From: Taenia hydatigena
Taxonomy: Eukaryota; Platyhelminthes; Cestoda; Cyclophyllidea; Taeniidae
Direction: 5' to 3'
Assembly: GCA_036345935.2 (NCBI GenBank)
Contig: JADWOT020000003.1
Span: 21,036,509 to 21,100,508 of the forward strand
Length of the DNA stretch: 64,000 nucleotides
Part shown: positions 1-12,600 of the stretch, piece by piece
Layout: each line of letters begins with the position of its first letter
Numbering within the stretch: position 1 is the stretch's first letter
Notes under the pieces: generated by a model
Databases searched by the model: none
Seen by the model: only the letters and a program-made list of their open reading frames with translations
Told to the model about the DNA's origin: nothing
Translations under genes and position numbers: made by a program

Positions 1-3000
1 AACACGAAATTCAATTAGGTTTCCTGAATCCTGCGCTTCGCCGCTGAGGGAAGGAGTTTGTTGTGCGAAGCTGAATTTGTAAAGACTCACGAAAAAAAAG
101 GGATAATAGAATCCTCGACTAAAGTGTGACCTGATTACGAAGTATTCCGGATTTTCATAAAAGTGTACCTATCCAAAGTTTGCTGCTTTCGATGCTTGCT
201 GCTCCTAGTAGTTTCACAGGCACTCCAGAGGTGTACATTTCAGAATAGGTATGAGACCCATATCTTTCGGCGTAAAAAGTCTTAAGAGTGACGGAATCAT
301 ACATAAGTGTTTGTGCTGTAGGGTTTGCTAAAAACAAGATTACAGGAAGATTGCCTTTTTCAGATAGAGATCTTTGCATTAAGAGGAGGTATACCGTTCT
401 GCATTTGGTAGTTCAAATAGACCAATAAGGTGCTTGCTTTAACTTACGAAACCCACATTTAAAATGGCAAGCTTTCGTTTGGTTTAGAAAATGTAGAGAA
501 GTTCCCTTCTCACCGACTAGATATGGCGTTTTCTTGATGCAGCATAGCGGATTGATTGCATTTTACAGTCCATTTGGGTTACAAGCTCTTCCGTTTAAAA
601 CTCCCTAATGCCGACTTAAAAGCCTTGCTTTCGTTTCAAAAGTCTACCCTTATGCCAAATTACTAACTTTGGCGGTGAATTTTAAATGCAATTTGGAGAA
701 TCTTTGCTAATTACGTATTGAAATTTCAATCCTACGCCTAAACGGACGTCTGGAGGCGTGTCAAGCACGCATTTTCTTGCAAATGCATTCAATCGCTTAT
801 ACAATTACGTTATATTTTCCATCTATTAGGATGCTTGAAAAATCACAAATAATCCACTTTGATTTCTATGTTAAACCATCAGCTTTAAGTTTCGGTGTCA
901 ACATGGAGTTTAAGTTTTGGACTCAAATGGTATCAGATGAAACAAAAATCGAATTGAGTCCATTTCAATTTGCTAGATAATGTGAAATTTTGCAAGAGAG
1001 AGAGATTAATAAGTGAGTTTGGAAAAGTTCATTCCCCATTGTTGAAGGAGCGTAAAATTAAATGAAGCGGCAGACAGTGTAAGGATTTCTGTGCGTCTTG
1101 TATCAGCTATAAAAGGGAAATAAGAGACACTTCGTTGAATCCTATAAAGTTTTAAGAGCCCCAGATGTTAAGCTAAAACTATCCACACTTAATACAACTG
1201 AGACAAAGTAAGGCCTTTATACCCCAAACCTACATTTGCGCCCACAGTTAAGAATTGACCAATCATGCACAAAGTAGTCATGGCCTAGAAACAAAAAAGC
1301 CCAGCAGAGTTCGGGTGGTGTTTCAAACCACTTTTGCCATTTTTTTCAAATCACGACTCGTTAACTGTGTTTGTGGTCAGAACTTGCACCGTTTAGCAGT
1401 TGGCTTAATGACACTTCAAATTCTGGATTGCATATGCGTCCTGACAAGAAGTAAGGCACTCTAGGAAGTCAGAACATTATTTGTGTGTGAATCACGTTGT
1501 ATTTTAATAAAATGTTTCAGTGTACAAGTGTCGAATAGTTGAGTTAATCTGTAATCATTCGGATGGGAGAATAGAGAGGAGAATCGTCACCTCAATGACT
1601 TGCTATTTCGACAAAATGCACTAGCACTGAAGTAGCTTTAAATGTTTTAATGAAATCAATTCCTCTGTTGTGAGGATTGATTATAATGTGCAAATTGATT
1701 CTTAACTTTATTGCAGGGCTCTGTCAACAGTGTATATTTCGCCCGAGCATTATGTATTCTTTCGGCTTCGAGGAGGCCATTTACTCAATGCATCATCATA
1801 CTATCCGGGCAACCTAACTCTTTCATGCTAATGGCAAAATTATGCATTTTAACTTATTAACTCGTAAACGAATCTAACTAAATTACCTGATTGTTATTGC
1901 AAGGTAAGCTCATATACGATTTAACTAGAAAGTTAATCGTGGTTCCTTTCTGAGCCCTTTAAAAGCTTAAGAGTACATTTGAAAGTTTAGCTCAGCAGTA
2001 CATGAAACGGTGCATGGAGGCCTTCCGAAATAACATCAGTTTCACAAGATACATATATTATTTGCTACTCATTAAAGCCTCATGATGGGCCAAGCAAAGC
2101 AATCCAGTCTCCCCTTGCGCGGCACCTTGGGATTTTCTTAAAGACGTAGGTCACAACAGTATGGCAGAGAACATATAACTGGCGTACAGAGGAGCTGAGT
2201 AGCTACTGGAATAGCTCAGAGGCCTTAGCTTCAGCGGAAGTACAATCCGCGAAAAAATTAAATGCTCACATAACCAAACGCAGCCTTATACAAACTATCA
2301 AAGCATTGCGCTTCCTTTACTTCAAATATGTCCTTTAAAAAGTGTGAACTTAATGATTTACATGTCTTGATTTAGCGATAAGCCCTCTTGGTATTAACAT
2401 AAAAGAGGTCTTTCAGTGCTTAAATAAAGGCTTAAGAGTACATCCAATACCACCCTAGCATAACAGGGTAGCTTTTGTGCTTTTAAGTTTCGTGTGTTAA
2501 ATAGATTTGATCCAATTTAGTCAGTTCGAAAGAAGTCCATTTACATGAACAAGCGACTTTGTAATCATTGCATGCTTATTAAAGGAGCGCGCATCGTCCA
2601 ATCAAAGACGAAGTTCCAGGCTCCGGAGAGAAGAAGTTTGTCGCGGTAGAGCACCGAATTTCTTCCCTACCATGCACTAGGGCTGTAAGAGGATGGCAAG
2701 GAAAACGCAGGAGGCTATTACAGGGCTTTTGCAAACTTAAGAAGGGTTTTTTGTCAACAAAGTTTGTTTTGAGAGTCCAAAAAAGCTGATACGGTCACGC
2801 ATTATTGGGCTTGAAGTGAAGACAGTCGGGATAGGGTTTCTCCAAAGTATTTAATCCCTTTAAGCTAGTTTATGGAAACTCGCTCCATCGAAGGAGAAAT
2901 AAAATTTATCAGTTGGGGAAATCGAAGAAATAAAGTAAACAAAGTGCTATTTCAAGACACTTTAATCACGCCCTTTTTGTTCTATCAAATATAGGTAACC

Positions 3001-6000
3001 ATATTGTTAAGAATTGTTGATGTTTTCAACTTATTACGTCTTTTGGAACAAAAACATACTTGTTTCATTGCAGTTTAGCTACTCGGACTCTTGATTTCCC
3101 GTAGGCTCCTCTTACGCCCTTAATCACATAGCAGTCCGTTCATGTTGACACTTTTCCAGATTCTCCTCTTCCATACCAATGTGTTACATTACGTTGTTGG
3201 AGCTGAATTTGGGCTTCATAACTAATATTAAGGGTTGACGGAAATTGTACTGATAATAAGTAATGAAACGAATGCACCATGTGCCAAAAGCTTTTACTTT
3301 GCGCGATTTCATAACCCATTAGGATTGACCTCGGTGCTAATAAAAACGTCCTCTGCTTTTATTCCCTATCAGAATGCAAGTTATTTGAATCGTAAGGAAA
3401 TGTATGAGACAGTTCTTAGCGCCCAATCACCAAAACCGCCTTAATTTTATTTCCTTCTTATAGGTAAAGAAATGGACCCTTGAAAAACCCTAATGTAATA
3501 TAAGTCCCTCGTATGAGTGATCAAAGTTACTATTCAGAATGAAGTTCCGGCCTTCACTGAGGTGTAACCATTAGTGTTTTTATCAGTTATTTCAAGCCTC
3601 CTAAAATAGTAGAAGTAGAGAAGATAAATTTTTAAGTCCGAGGATTTCTTCTTTTACCTGTCTATCAATCCCGTTTGCATGTAAGTTGAGACATCAAAAT
3701 CAGACAGACAGAAGCATTAGTTTTAATCATTACAGAAACATCTATTTTTTCGCATTCACGCAGAGACTACATAGTCCTTCCCATGGCTTCTAAAATTCAT
3801 TTTTTGGATTAAAGTACTTTTTAGCCACAGTTATTTTTGATAAATTACAACTCTCTCAAGTACTAAAAATGGTTCATGGCAAAATGTATTAATATTTTTT
3901 GATTGCAGGTAACCACGGCTTTATTTACTGTTCAAAAGGACAAATTGTGATGTGAATGATTCCAATTTGTCTTGCTTCATTGCTATTTTCTTCAGGCAAA
4001 ATAAAATTCTGCCCTCTATTCACTTGGAAGGGAACTGTACGCTTCCCAACCCCTTTGAAACTTAAATTTACAAATTGGCAGACAATGCAGAAGTCTCCCA
4101 CTTGTATCAAGCACCACTTAGTACTGTAGATATGAATCGGATTGACTTTGAAGGATTAGAAAGCTATAAATAACAAACTCTTAGATGGCAATTCTGATCT
4201 TCCGAGAAGTGATTTGGGTGGGTGAATGCATTCGTGAAACATCTTACAAATTAATTAAAATTAAAATAAGCATTTACGATATAAAGACATGCTAAAATTC
4301 ACCAAAAAACAACTTCAAATTAAGCTGACTGCATAGATGCCCAAGGTCTTGGATCGCAGCAACCACCTTGGTTTCGCAGTATTTCGTCCGTGCCATCACT
4401 TTTAAAAGCCTATCTACCCTATTGCAATTTTATTTCCAAGTTGTATCAAAGTTTAAACACCTTATAGCGTCTTTAGGGATTACGTGGATGCTACTTTTAA
4501 AAGGAGGAAGTGTGGGAGGGGTAGAATTCAATAATTAAAATTTATGACTTCCTCTGCTTTAAATGGCAACAGCGTATCTGCATGCATAACACGTGTACAT
4601 TTGATTTGTTCAGTTTTATGTTCCTTAGCAAAGCATAAAACATTTTACACCAAGGAAGCGCATTTCTTTGAGATTGGAAGCGTGTGCGTTTTTTGCATTG
4701 GGTGATTAGAAAAGTTTTTGTGGTTTTCGGTTTTGGTTACTTCAGTTGAGTGCTACAATTCACAGGAAATTGTAGGACATATGCAGCAGTTTTTATGTAT
4801 GCATTATAAAATAGGCATAGAAATGCGTCTACCGGTATCGTATGCCTGACCGACCCCCCACTACTTTCCCCTCCTCTCTATCTCTCATACCATGAAAATC
4901 CAGTGGAACCTGTCGGAGGCGACTAAAGCTTCTTAAGTTTGAGAACCTGACTTGGCTGCAAAGCTGTATAGTTTTATGCGGCTTCCTGTGTAGCATTTGG
5001 TGCAAATAGTGGCAGAAAGTTCTTTACAGGAATTGTTTATGAATTATTCTAGCGTGCAACTACCCTAAAACCGGTAAATAATTAAGTGCTGATATTAGAA
5101 CTATTCTGATTTGGAGCGTCAAGACCAACTTTTAGTTACGCTCAATGGGCATTCTGTGGCCGGAAGAGGAGGGGGCTATTGAAGTTCAGGAGAGATGATA
5201 GTGAAGATCCTGCCAACAGTAGTTGCATTTACACCTCGGCACTTCTATTGCCCGTGCTCCCTTGTGCCGTGAGACAAATCATCGAATGACTGCAAATTGT
5301 AGCATTTGTGCACCACTCTTGGTGCTAGCAAGTCCATCTCTTCTTTTGGAGCAATCGGTTTTTTATTTACTGCATAAAAGTCGAATTCTTATCAATTCTT
5401 ATCTTACGAAGAAATTCTCGGTGTGGGTTCTTATATTTTTGCGAAGTCTAGACATGCTCGTTGACTCAAAGGCAGTAACTGTTCGGAGTCATACCTGCTG
5501 CCATTAAATAATTGCTGCTTCAAACAAGTACCATGGTTGTGAGATATTTTGCTTGACTACTAAAATCCCTCAAAATAAGTGTGCTACTTTTTACTTACAG
5601 TTTAACAATGATGTTGGTTTGGTAGCACAACTGCCTGAAGTTATCGTGAATTGGTGTTCTGCAGCACCCTTGAACACGACATAATTGAGTCAATAATCAT
5701 TTAATGGGGCAACTTCTACTAAGACCTTTACATAATCACTCTTGACCACTTGACTTATATTTTCGTTAAAAGTGTCCATTTTCTGGCTTACCTTTTTCGT
5801 CTTTTGTCAATAGAATCGTTTTCAAATATTTAAGTAGCAAACCTCAAGGCAGATTGAATGGTATGAGGTGATGGTTTAAAATATCACCCTTTACTTAAAG
5901 GTAGTGTTACCACTGTTCTCTAACTTTACGAAAGCTCAAATAACCATTTTATGTTTTAGTAGAATTTCCATGCAGATGGAGTTGGTGCGTGCTGTCTATC

Positions 6001-7432
6001 TCCCATTTAGAGCTTGAACATGCCTTTTATGCTGTAGCACGAAAGTAGTGCCATTCTCTTAAGAAGAAAAATGAGTAACTAGGTCTTTTTGACCGTGGCA
6101 GCTGCTACCACCTTCAATTAATTGCATATTTGTTCTAAAAAATCCCTGGATGCTAGTCTGTCATCCTAAAACGCCATAAAATTAAAAGATAATGAAAACG
6201 CAAACTACGGTCACATTTTGAGTTAGCCTATCCTGGTACATGAAATTCAGTCTAAGCTTTACGCTATTTACCTTAAAAAAGGAATTCCTAAGTCTCACGC
6301 ATCCCATGATGTCTTAGACACAAGGTTTTATGCAACTGCTTCTTTTGGGAAGGGACTGGTCTATGCTCACGATGGTCAATGATAATACGGCTGTATTCTC
6401 AACGAATTATTTGCAACCAAAACAAAGCAATGTCTGCCAGTCACAGCAAGACCTATGTATTGTTACACACTCTGCGAAATTGGCAGTTGCTTAATATGGA
6501 TACTGCGGAACCATTGTAGTATTCGACCCACTCCTGACGACTTCGTGTGCAGAGGCCCAAAAGGTCTGCACAACGATAGATAGATAAGCAAATTTTTAAA
6601 ATTTTAGGCAACATTTGCAGCTACTTCTGAGTAGCGTTGACAGTGAATCAAGAAATATTCTTTATTGCCTATTTTTGTTATTCGGTGCGTAATGAGATGA
6701 TATAACTCATTAGGACTTCAGTGATTCCCAGCTCTACGGTCAAGATCTGCATCAATGTAATGTCTACGCATGCAAGCGATCAACTAATTCCTTATATACG
6801 AAAATATCGCAGCAATAAGCAAAAACTAGACGGTTTCTTTAGTATGGAATAAAGGAAATATATCGTAGATAAATCTTACTCCTTTGACTTAGTATCTATT
6901 GATTGGCCACCATTGCAGCTACGGGCAGATTTTACTGAGATAAGGAATTCAATAAGGAAACGGATCCGTTGAATGCCCCAAATCACTATGTGCTATTATA
7001 TTCAAAGAGTGACTCAATAAGTATAAGAAGGTGAATTCACTTCTTAAAAAGTAGGAACTGTTTCTCTTGAAAAAAGGAAGGAAACGATAAAGATTTAACT
7101 GGCATTAGGACTAATTCTCAACAAATTCAACTTCTGTTAAACCTAAATTTTTATAACTATCGGCTAAAAAAGATATTGCACCAATCATTAAATTTAAGCA
7201 ATTTTGCTCCTCTACCGTTCAAAAAAGTGCACACGATGGCTGTCATTTTAGCCTTCCCTAGATAAATGTCACCGTGCGTTGATGATTTTGCCTTAATAAA
7301 TTTAATAATAACTGATAAATGACTGTTGGACCCAAACAGGTATTTTAAAACAGATGATTTCAAAGTTCATGCGAAATTCAGCATGGACCACTCACATGAC
7401 TTATCAAAAAATCATGAATTTGTTACACCCGC
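1..7432. other. Gene-free AT-rich stretch
   Basis: Only short open frames (up to 94 codons) without motifs. A small GC-rich patch at about 2580-2720 has an Arg/Ser-rich translation on the plus strand but no consistent splice structure. No repeat copy, RNA gene or simple array recognised. Confidence 0.6.
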
Positions 7433-8206
7433 ACAGTGACTTGTATGAAGGCATAATAATGCATAAGAGGATATGCATCCACCTACCCGTGCAATGTTCC
7501 TTGTTGGGCTCCTAATGCATCACCCCCGCCTCATTCCCCAACCACACATCTCCTCAGTCCATCATTCCATCCAACCTCGTCGCACCTCGTGGATGTGATT
7601 TCACCCCGTCCACCCAAAGAGCGAACTAGCTCAAGCCGATTACACGACGCATTTGTCGGACATTTGGCAGCAGAACTCAATGTCTGCCAACAGTTCAAGC
7701 ACTTCAATCCCGTTAATTACTCACCCACTAACAAGTGAATCGCGTTGAGAAGAGTCTCCAAAGTAAATTCCTCCCATCACATGCCTTAGCAACACAGAAG
7801 TGCGTTCCACTGCTAACACACACATCAGAGATCAAGGTATCATTCACCAAGGCCAATGGTCCTGGTGGTGCCTAAAGTCAGTGATGATGAGGTGGTCAGA
7901 ATGCACCCACGAGTCAATCAACAACAGACATCTTCAAAGGTGAGTGCTTCATCTGTCATCCTTCGCTCTTTCAGTCGACCTTTTGTACAAGCACCGTTCC
8001 CGAACTACCTTCTGCCTGACCGGTCGGCTAAGTGACACGTAATGAGAAGTGGCTTCCGTGCCCTCAGTATTGCAGACAAGCATACTACTGATCAAGCACA
8101 AAGGATGCACCACTCACACTAACCACTGCACATTTCATTTCCAGTGCACCATTCCCCACAACTGTGCGTGAGCGAATGAAGGCGTCAGTGGGTGGGTTAG
8201 TGGGAC
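7433..8206 (+). repeat. R1 repeat, copy A (3' truncated)
   Basis: It matches the reverse complement of 16576-17772 from the start (CAGTGACTTGTATGAAGGC) to about 8206, where the sequence leaves the family (TTAGGGGACG instead of TGTGGGGATG). A few substitutions separate it from copy B. It is non-coding except for short chance frames. The family is not recognised; it lacks obvious terminal inverted repeats. Confidence 0.9.
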
Positions 8207-9689
8207 GGTTAGGGGACGTGGCATCTTTTGTACAACCCCACTACCAAAAAATAATTGGGAAGGAGGCTTGATGAAATGAATGAGATGCGATTATACTAAT
8301 CTCGTTGACGCCTGAAAGCTTATTTTATTAACTAAACTTAATTACTTTTCAATTATCAATTGAGCCTCCAATGTTTTTCCACCACTAAAATATTTGCCAG
8401 TGCTTAAACAAATAATTTTGTTGTTATTGTAGTTTTTAAAGGCGTTGATTTGGAGTCAGTCAACAAGGTCAAGGTTGCTACCAAGCGTAATGTCAAATCG
8501 AGTATAGGCAATAAAATAGGTGCGGGCATAAAATTCATTAGTTTCAACTTGCTCTTAGTTCCCCTATACAATGTTTAGGCAAGAGCAGCAGGCATTAGCA
8601 GACAGATAATGAAGTGCTTTATTAAGTTTTTAACGGAATGTCTAACAACTTAGAGACAAACGGAGTAAAAAAGGGTGGAAAAAAGGAAAGTATGGCAGTC
8701 ACTGTTTACTATTCCATCGACGGTCTTGGATCCAATTGAACAAGTTGTTATTAGGTTATGCATGAGACTATGATGAGCAGTAGCTCAAGAAATCCTATAA
8801 ATCTGAGAAAATAAGCTAACTTTGACACGGAATTTCCAAGGCATTAGTATAAAAAACATTGAAAGAGTGATGCATGCTTCCAAAATTCAAAAGCGAACAC
8901 AACTTCGTGTTAACTGCCTCTCCGTTGAGTTACCAAGTCAGTACTTTAGTGAAATGAACGATTTGATGAAGGAGGTCAGCAAACCTAATGGAACACCGTA
9001 AAATTGTGAAAACATTTACACTGCTGCCAATGAACACTTCGCCCACTTTTCTGTCCCATCAACTCCAATGAATAAATTACCCAATGCGCTATTTTGAAAA
9101 AAAAGAAAAAGGGACTAAGTAAAATTAATGCGCTAAACTTAAAAAGCGGCAAGCAAATGCATGCGGCATTTGTGTGCACATACGGACAATAAAGGTATGT
9201 GATGGTGGCTGAAATTTGCAATTGATGGATCAGGAAGCTGTATTATAATGTAGCTCATTGAGCCCAAGGAAATCGAACAAATGACGTAGGGTGAACAAAA
9301 GCATGGAAAGAGTTGACTGCAAAGCGAATAGAAATATCCTTTTTACTTTGCATCAAATAATTAATTTTAAGGTTTGGTGCAGCAGCATTGAGAAACCGAA
9401 ACTAAGTTGTATATGTAGCGAGATTAACCAGGCTACACAAATTTAGAATAATAAGAGCAGCGGCTTTTTACATTTCTGCACGGGATCAGAGACTCATTTG
9501 ACGACGGCTTAATTTTGCCAGGGCTTCTGAAGGCCAACACGTGATCCGACTGATTACAAAAAACAAGCCGACACTGGTGATTTAAATAAAACTCTTCACA
9601 CACAAAAGCCATAAGCATACATAGGTACATACATGGTAATATTTATATACAAAATAGTAGACTGCTCTGATAATTTCGCCTCGGCACGA
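8207..9689. other. Gene-free stretch downstream of the GPCR gene
   Basis: It presumably includes the GPCR 3' UTR. No canonical AATAAA was found on the minus strand within about 300 nt after the stop. Confidence 0.5.
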
Positions 9690-12600
9690 CTAAAACTCAT
9701 CAGTGGAGCGGCTCTTGAAGCGTCCCTCTGGCTGCTGTTTGTTACGCCACTTGACGCAGCAGCAGCAGAGAACGCGAGAAAAGCCAGTGCGGTAGGTCTG
9801 GTTCATCCACGCGTAAATGAAAGGGTTGTAGCAGGAGGCTGAACTGCTCAGCAACACCACGAATGTCCAGGCGATGGCAAGGTCACGAGAAGCCCAATTC
9901 ACCACTGTGCCGTAAAGGTAGATCACGTGGCGTGGCAGCTGCGATATGGCGTAGAGTGCTGATACGGCTATCATCATCTTTACCATCTTAATGGACGAAA
10001 AATGCATAAAATCTGTTAAGCTGTGGTCAGGTTTTTCTACCCTTAAATATCCAGCGTTATCTTTTAAGAAATATTAGTAGCAGTTTTGGCTGTTGGAAGA
10101 AAATTGACTGCTACGTGGAAAACGGTCATTAAAGGAAAGTTCTGCAACGAGTTGACGTCAAAGTTTTGATTATTCACCACTTCGCTTCCAATATGACTCG
10201 TCATAAACGAATTAATTCTCTTCACCATGAACTGACACTGCTAAAAGTGCTTTGCTAAATCACTAAGTAAAAATGCCCAAATAAGCGCATAATTAGGCTT
10301 ATTTTATGGCTCAATGATATGATTAAAGATAAGTGAGGAGTAAATTGCCTGGCGTTGATATGGAGCTGACATCCATGTTGAGTTTGCCTGAAGTCTTCGT
10401 TGGTTGTGGAAAGAAACTTCCTGAAGCAGTTGATCGAATTTGGAGAAATTTAAAGAGCCGCGGTAACCCTTGGTGCCTACCTATTCTACACTTAGCTTGT
10501 GGCATGCAAAGTAACTAATGGAAATGTTGCGCAGATTAAAATGGCTTCATTTCTTAGATCAAAAGCGATGATAACATTGTTGTGCAAACACAATAAAGTT
10601 ACTTTTGCGAAATCTTGTTTAACCCTGGCTTTAAAGCACTCGCGCCAACGTTCTGTATCAGCAAATCTCATTTGGCTCTCTGAAGTAAAGCTTCGTTGAA
10701 GTGGATCTAAATGGAGTGATTGAATTAAAGAAAATGCAAAAAATGGAGGCTAAAACGCATAAAAGCTTGATAACTACCCATTTTACGTTTAGTAACGAGA
10801 GGATGCTTGGATTGAATGATTCGATTTTACGTGCAGTGCAAAAACCACATAAAGAGTCGTTTATGCGTGAATACTAAGGATTCTATGCTCCTTCGTCTTG
10901 CAAAAATGGGAGAAAAGTCGGCTGGAATATTAGCCAGCAGTAAAATGGCAATTAGATGGGAAGGTGAAATATAACAGGAGCAAAGCTAGTCAGACAACAT
11001 CTACTATCCTATCGCCTATTTAAGTTGATCTCAGTCTTTCGTATATGCTCTTGCGTCGCTCACTGTAACTCTTTTTAAAATACCCTTCGAATGCGGTTCC
11101 TTTAAATGCTATCATGATATTGGAATGAAACAAAATACTATCAGAGCGGAGCATCAGCCGACCCCTTTCACTGCTTTCAGAGATATTCTTTTGTTTGAGA
11201 GCGCCTAAAGGTGTGTGTTCCCCTTGAGTCTCACTAAAACCCACCAGAATCGCCGGTAACTTGAGGATTGAGACGTTCAAAGTCTGTGTTAATCGGAATG
11301 TTGTCGCCAGTTTTAATTCTGCAATGCATCGCAAGGCACCACCCCAAAGCTCCAGTAATTCCAAATTCAGCCAAGTGTTCCAAAATTTGTATGGTTTATT
11401 TAGCAACTTAGGGTTTAAGTAAAATTACAGGCTTTAAAAAGTGGTAGACCAGTTTGCTTTCTGCGGGAACTTCTCACCCAATGTCCCTATTAATGAGGGC
11501 TTGGAGTCATAGATTTATTTGGGATGCTAAAGATCCAGACTCAAAAAAGACTCAGTAGACGCGATGATTTTCGCTTTTCCTCATGCTTTTCTCCAGTAAT
11601 TACCCCTTCGAGTGTTAAGTCAGTCAGAGAGTTTGAAAGGTGATCAACCCATTTTGACTTGATCCCGTCCCCTTCGATTTAACAAACAGAGTTCGCTAAA
11701 GCCACTGATCCTACCAGAATAGGAGAGTTTTTTATTCTAAAGAAGAGCCAACAACCGTCTTATTAAACAGATTTAAAATGTAAAAGAAACAAGAAAATTT
11801 TCCCTCGTATTAATACTCTTGAAGATTTTGTTGAGGAAACAGAAGAACTTTATCGATGTTCCTTCCTATGGAAAGTTTAATGATTCAGCTGTTGAATGTA
11901 TGCTCTATTGTCTTACTTATGCGCTATTTTTTATAGACATATGGTAAGAACGTGTCTGTTGTGTGGAGGGAGAGTATGCAAAAATTTATCGTAGTATTTC
12001 TTTCAAAATCTCCTTACCAGTGAATTTTGTTAATTTAGTGCCGATTTGTAGAACATTCGAAATGAGCTAGCTGAAAGTCTAGATGTATTAAAATAAAATA
12101 AAGAAGGATGGAGGAAAATGGAAGTAGTAGCATGCAACGCAAGCATTAACCTAAACGTCGCTCCCCCGTGGGTTAGTCAGCACCACCGAAATGCGATTCG
12201 GCGCAGAAACTTTAACCGTAACAGTGTCCACCATGATTTCATGTCCATTGATCATAGTGATAAGGCGGCTTCAGTTGTGCCGAGACGAAAGCGCATTCCT
12301 ACTGTTTAAAGCTAATCGTTGCATACTGAATAGGCGAATAAGTGAAACATTTTTTAAAAAATATATCATTAACCAGTGTTTCCTGAACGAATTGATTCGC
12401 CGCACTACATATCAAACCCAAGTTTTCAAAAATTGTCTTCAGGTATGGAAAGGATGCCAAAATAGAGGTGTTTGGTTGGATGATGAAATGCCATATAATG
12501 CACCAAATTATCCTTAGTCAGCATACCGAAACGACGCCTTTTCGACTGGACGATATTTGTTTGCATTCACTCCTTATAATACAGCAAAGTTTTTTCACTT

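Noticed and set aside
9633..9842. Plus-strand frame opposite the GPCR second exon
   Set aside because: Antisense shadow of the TM7 and C-terminal coding region.
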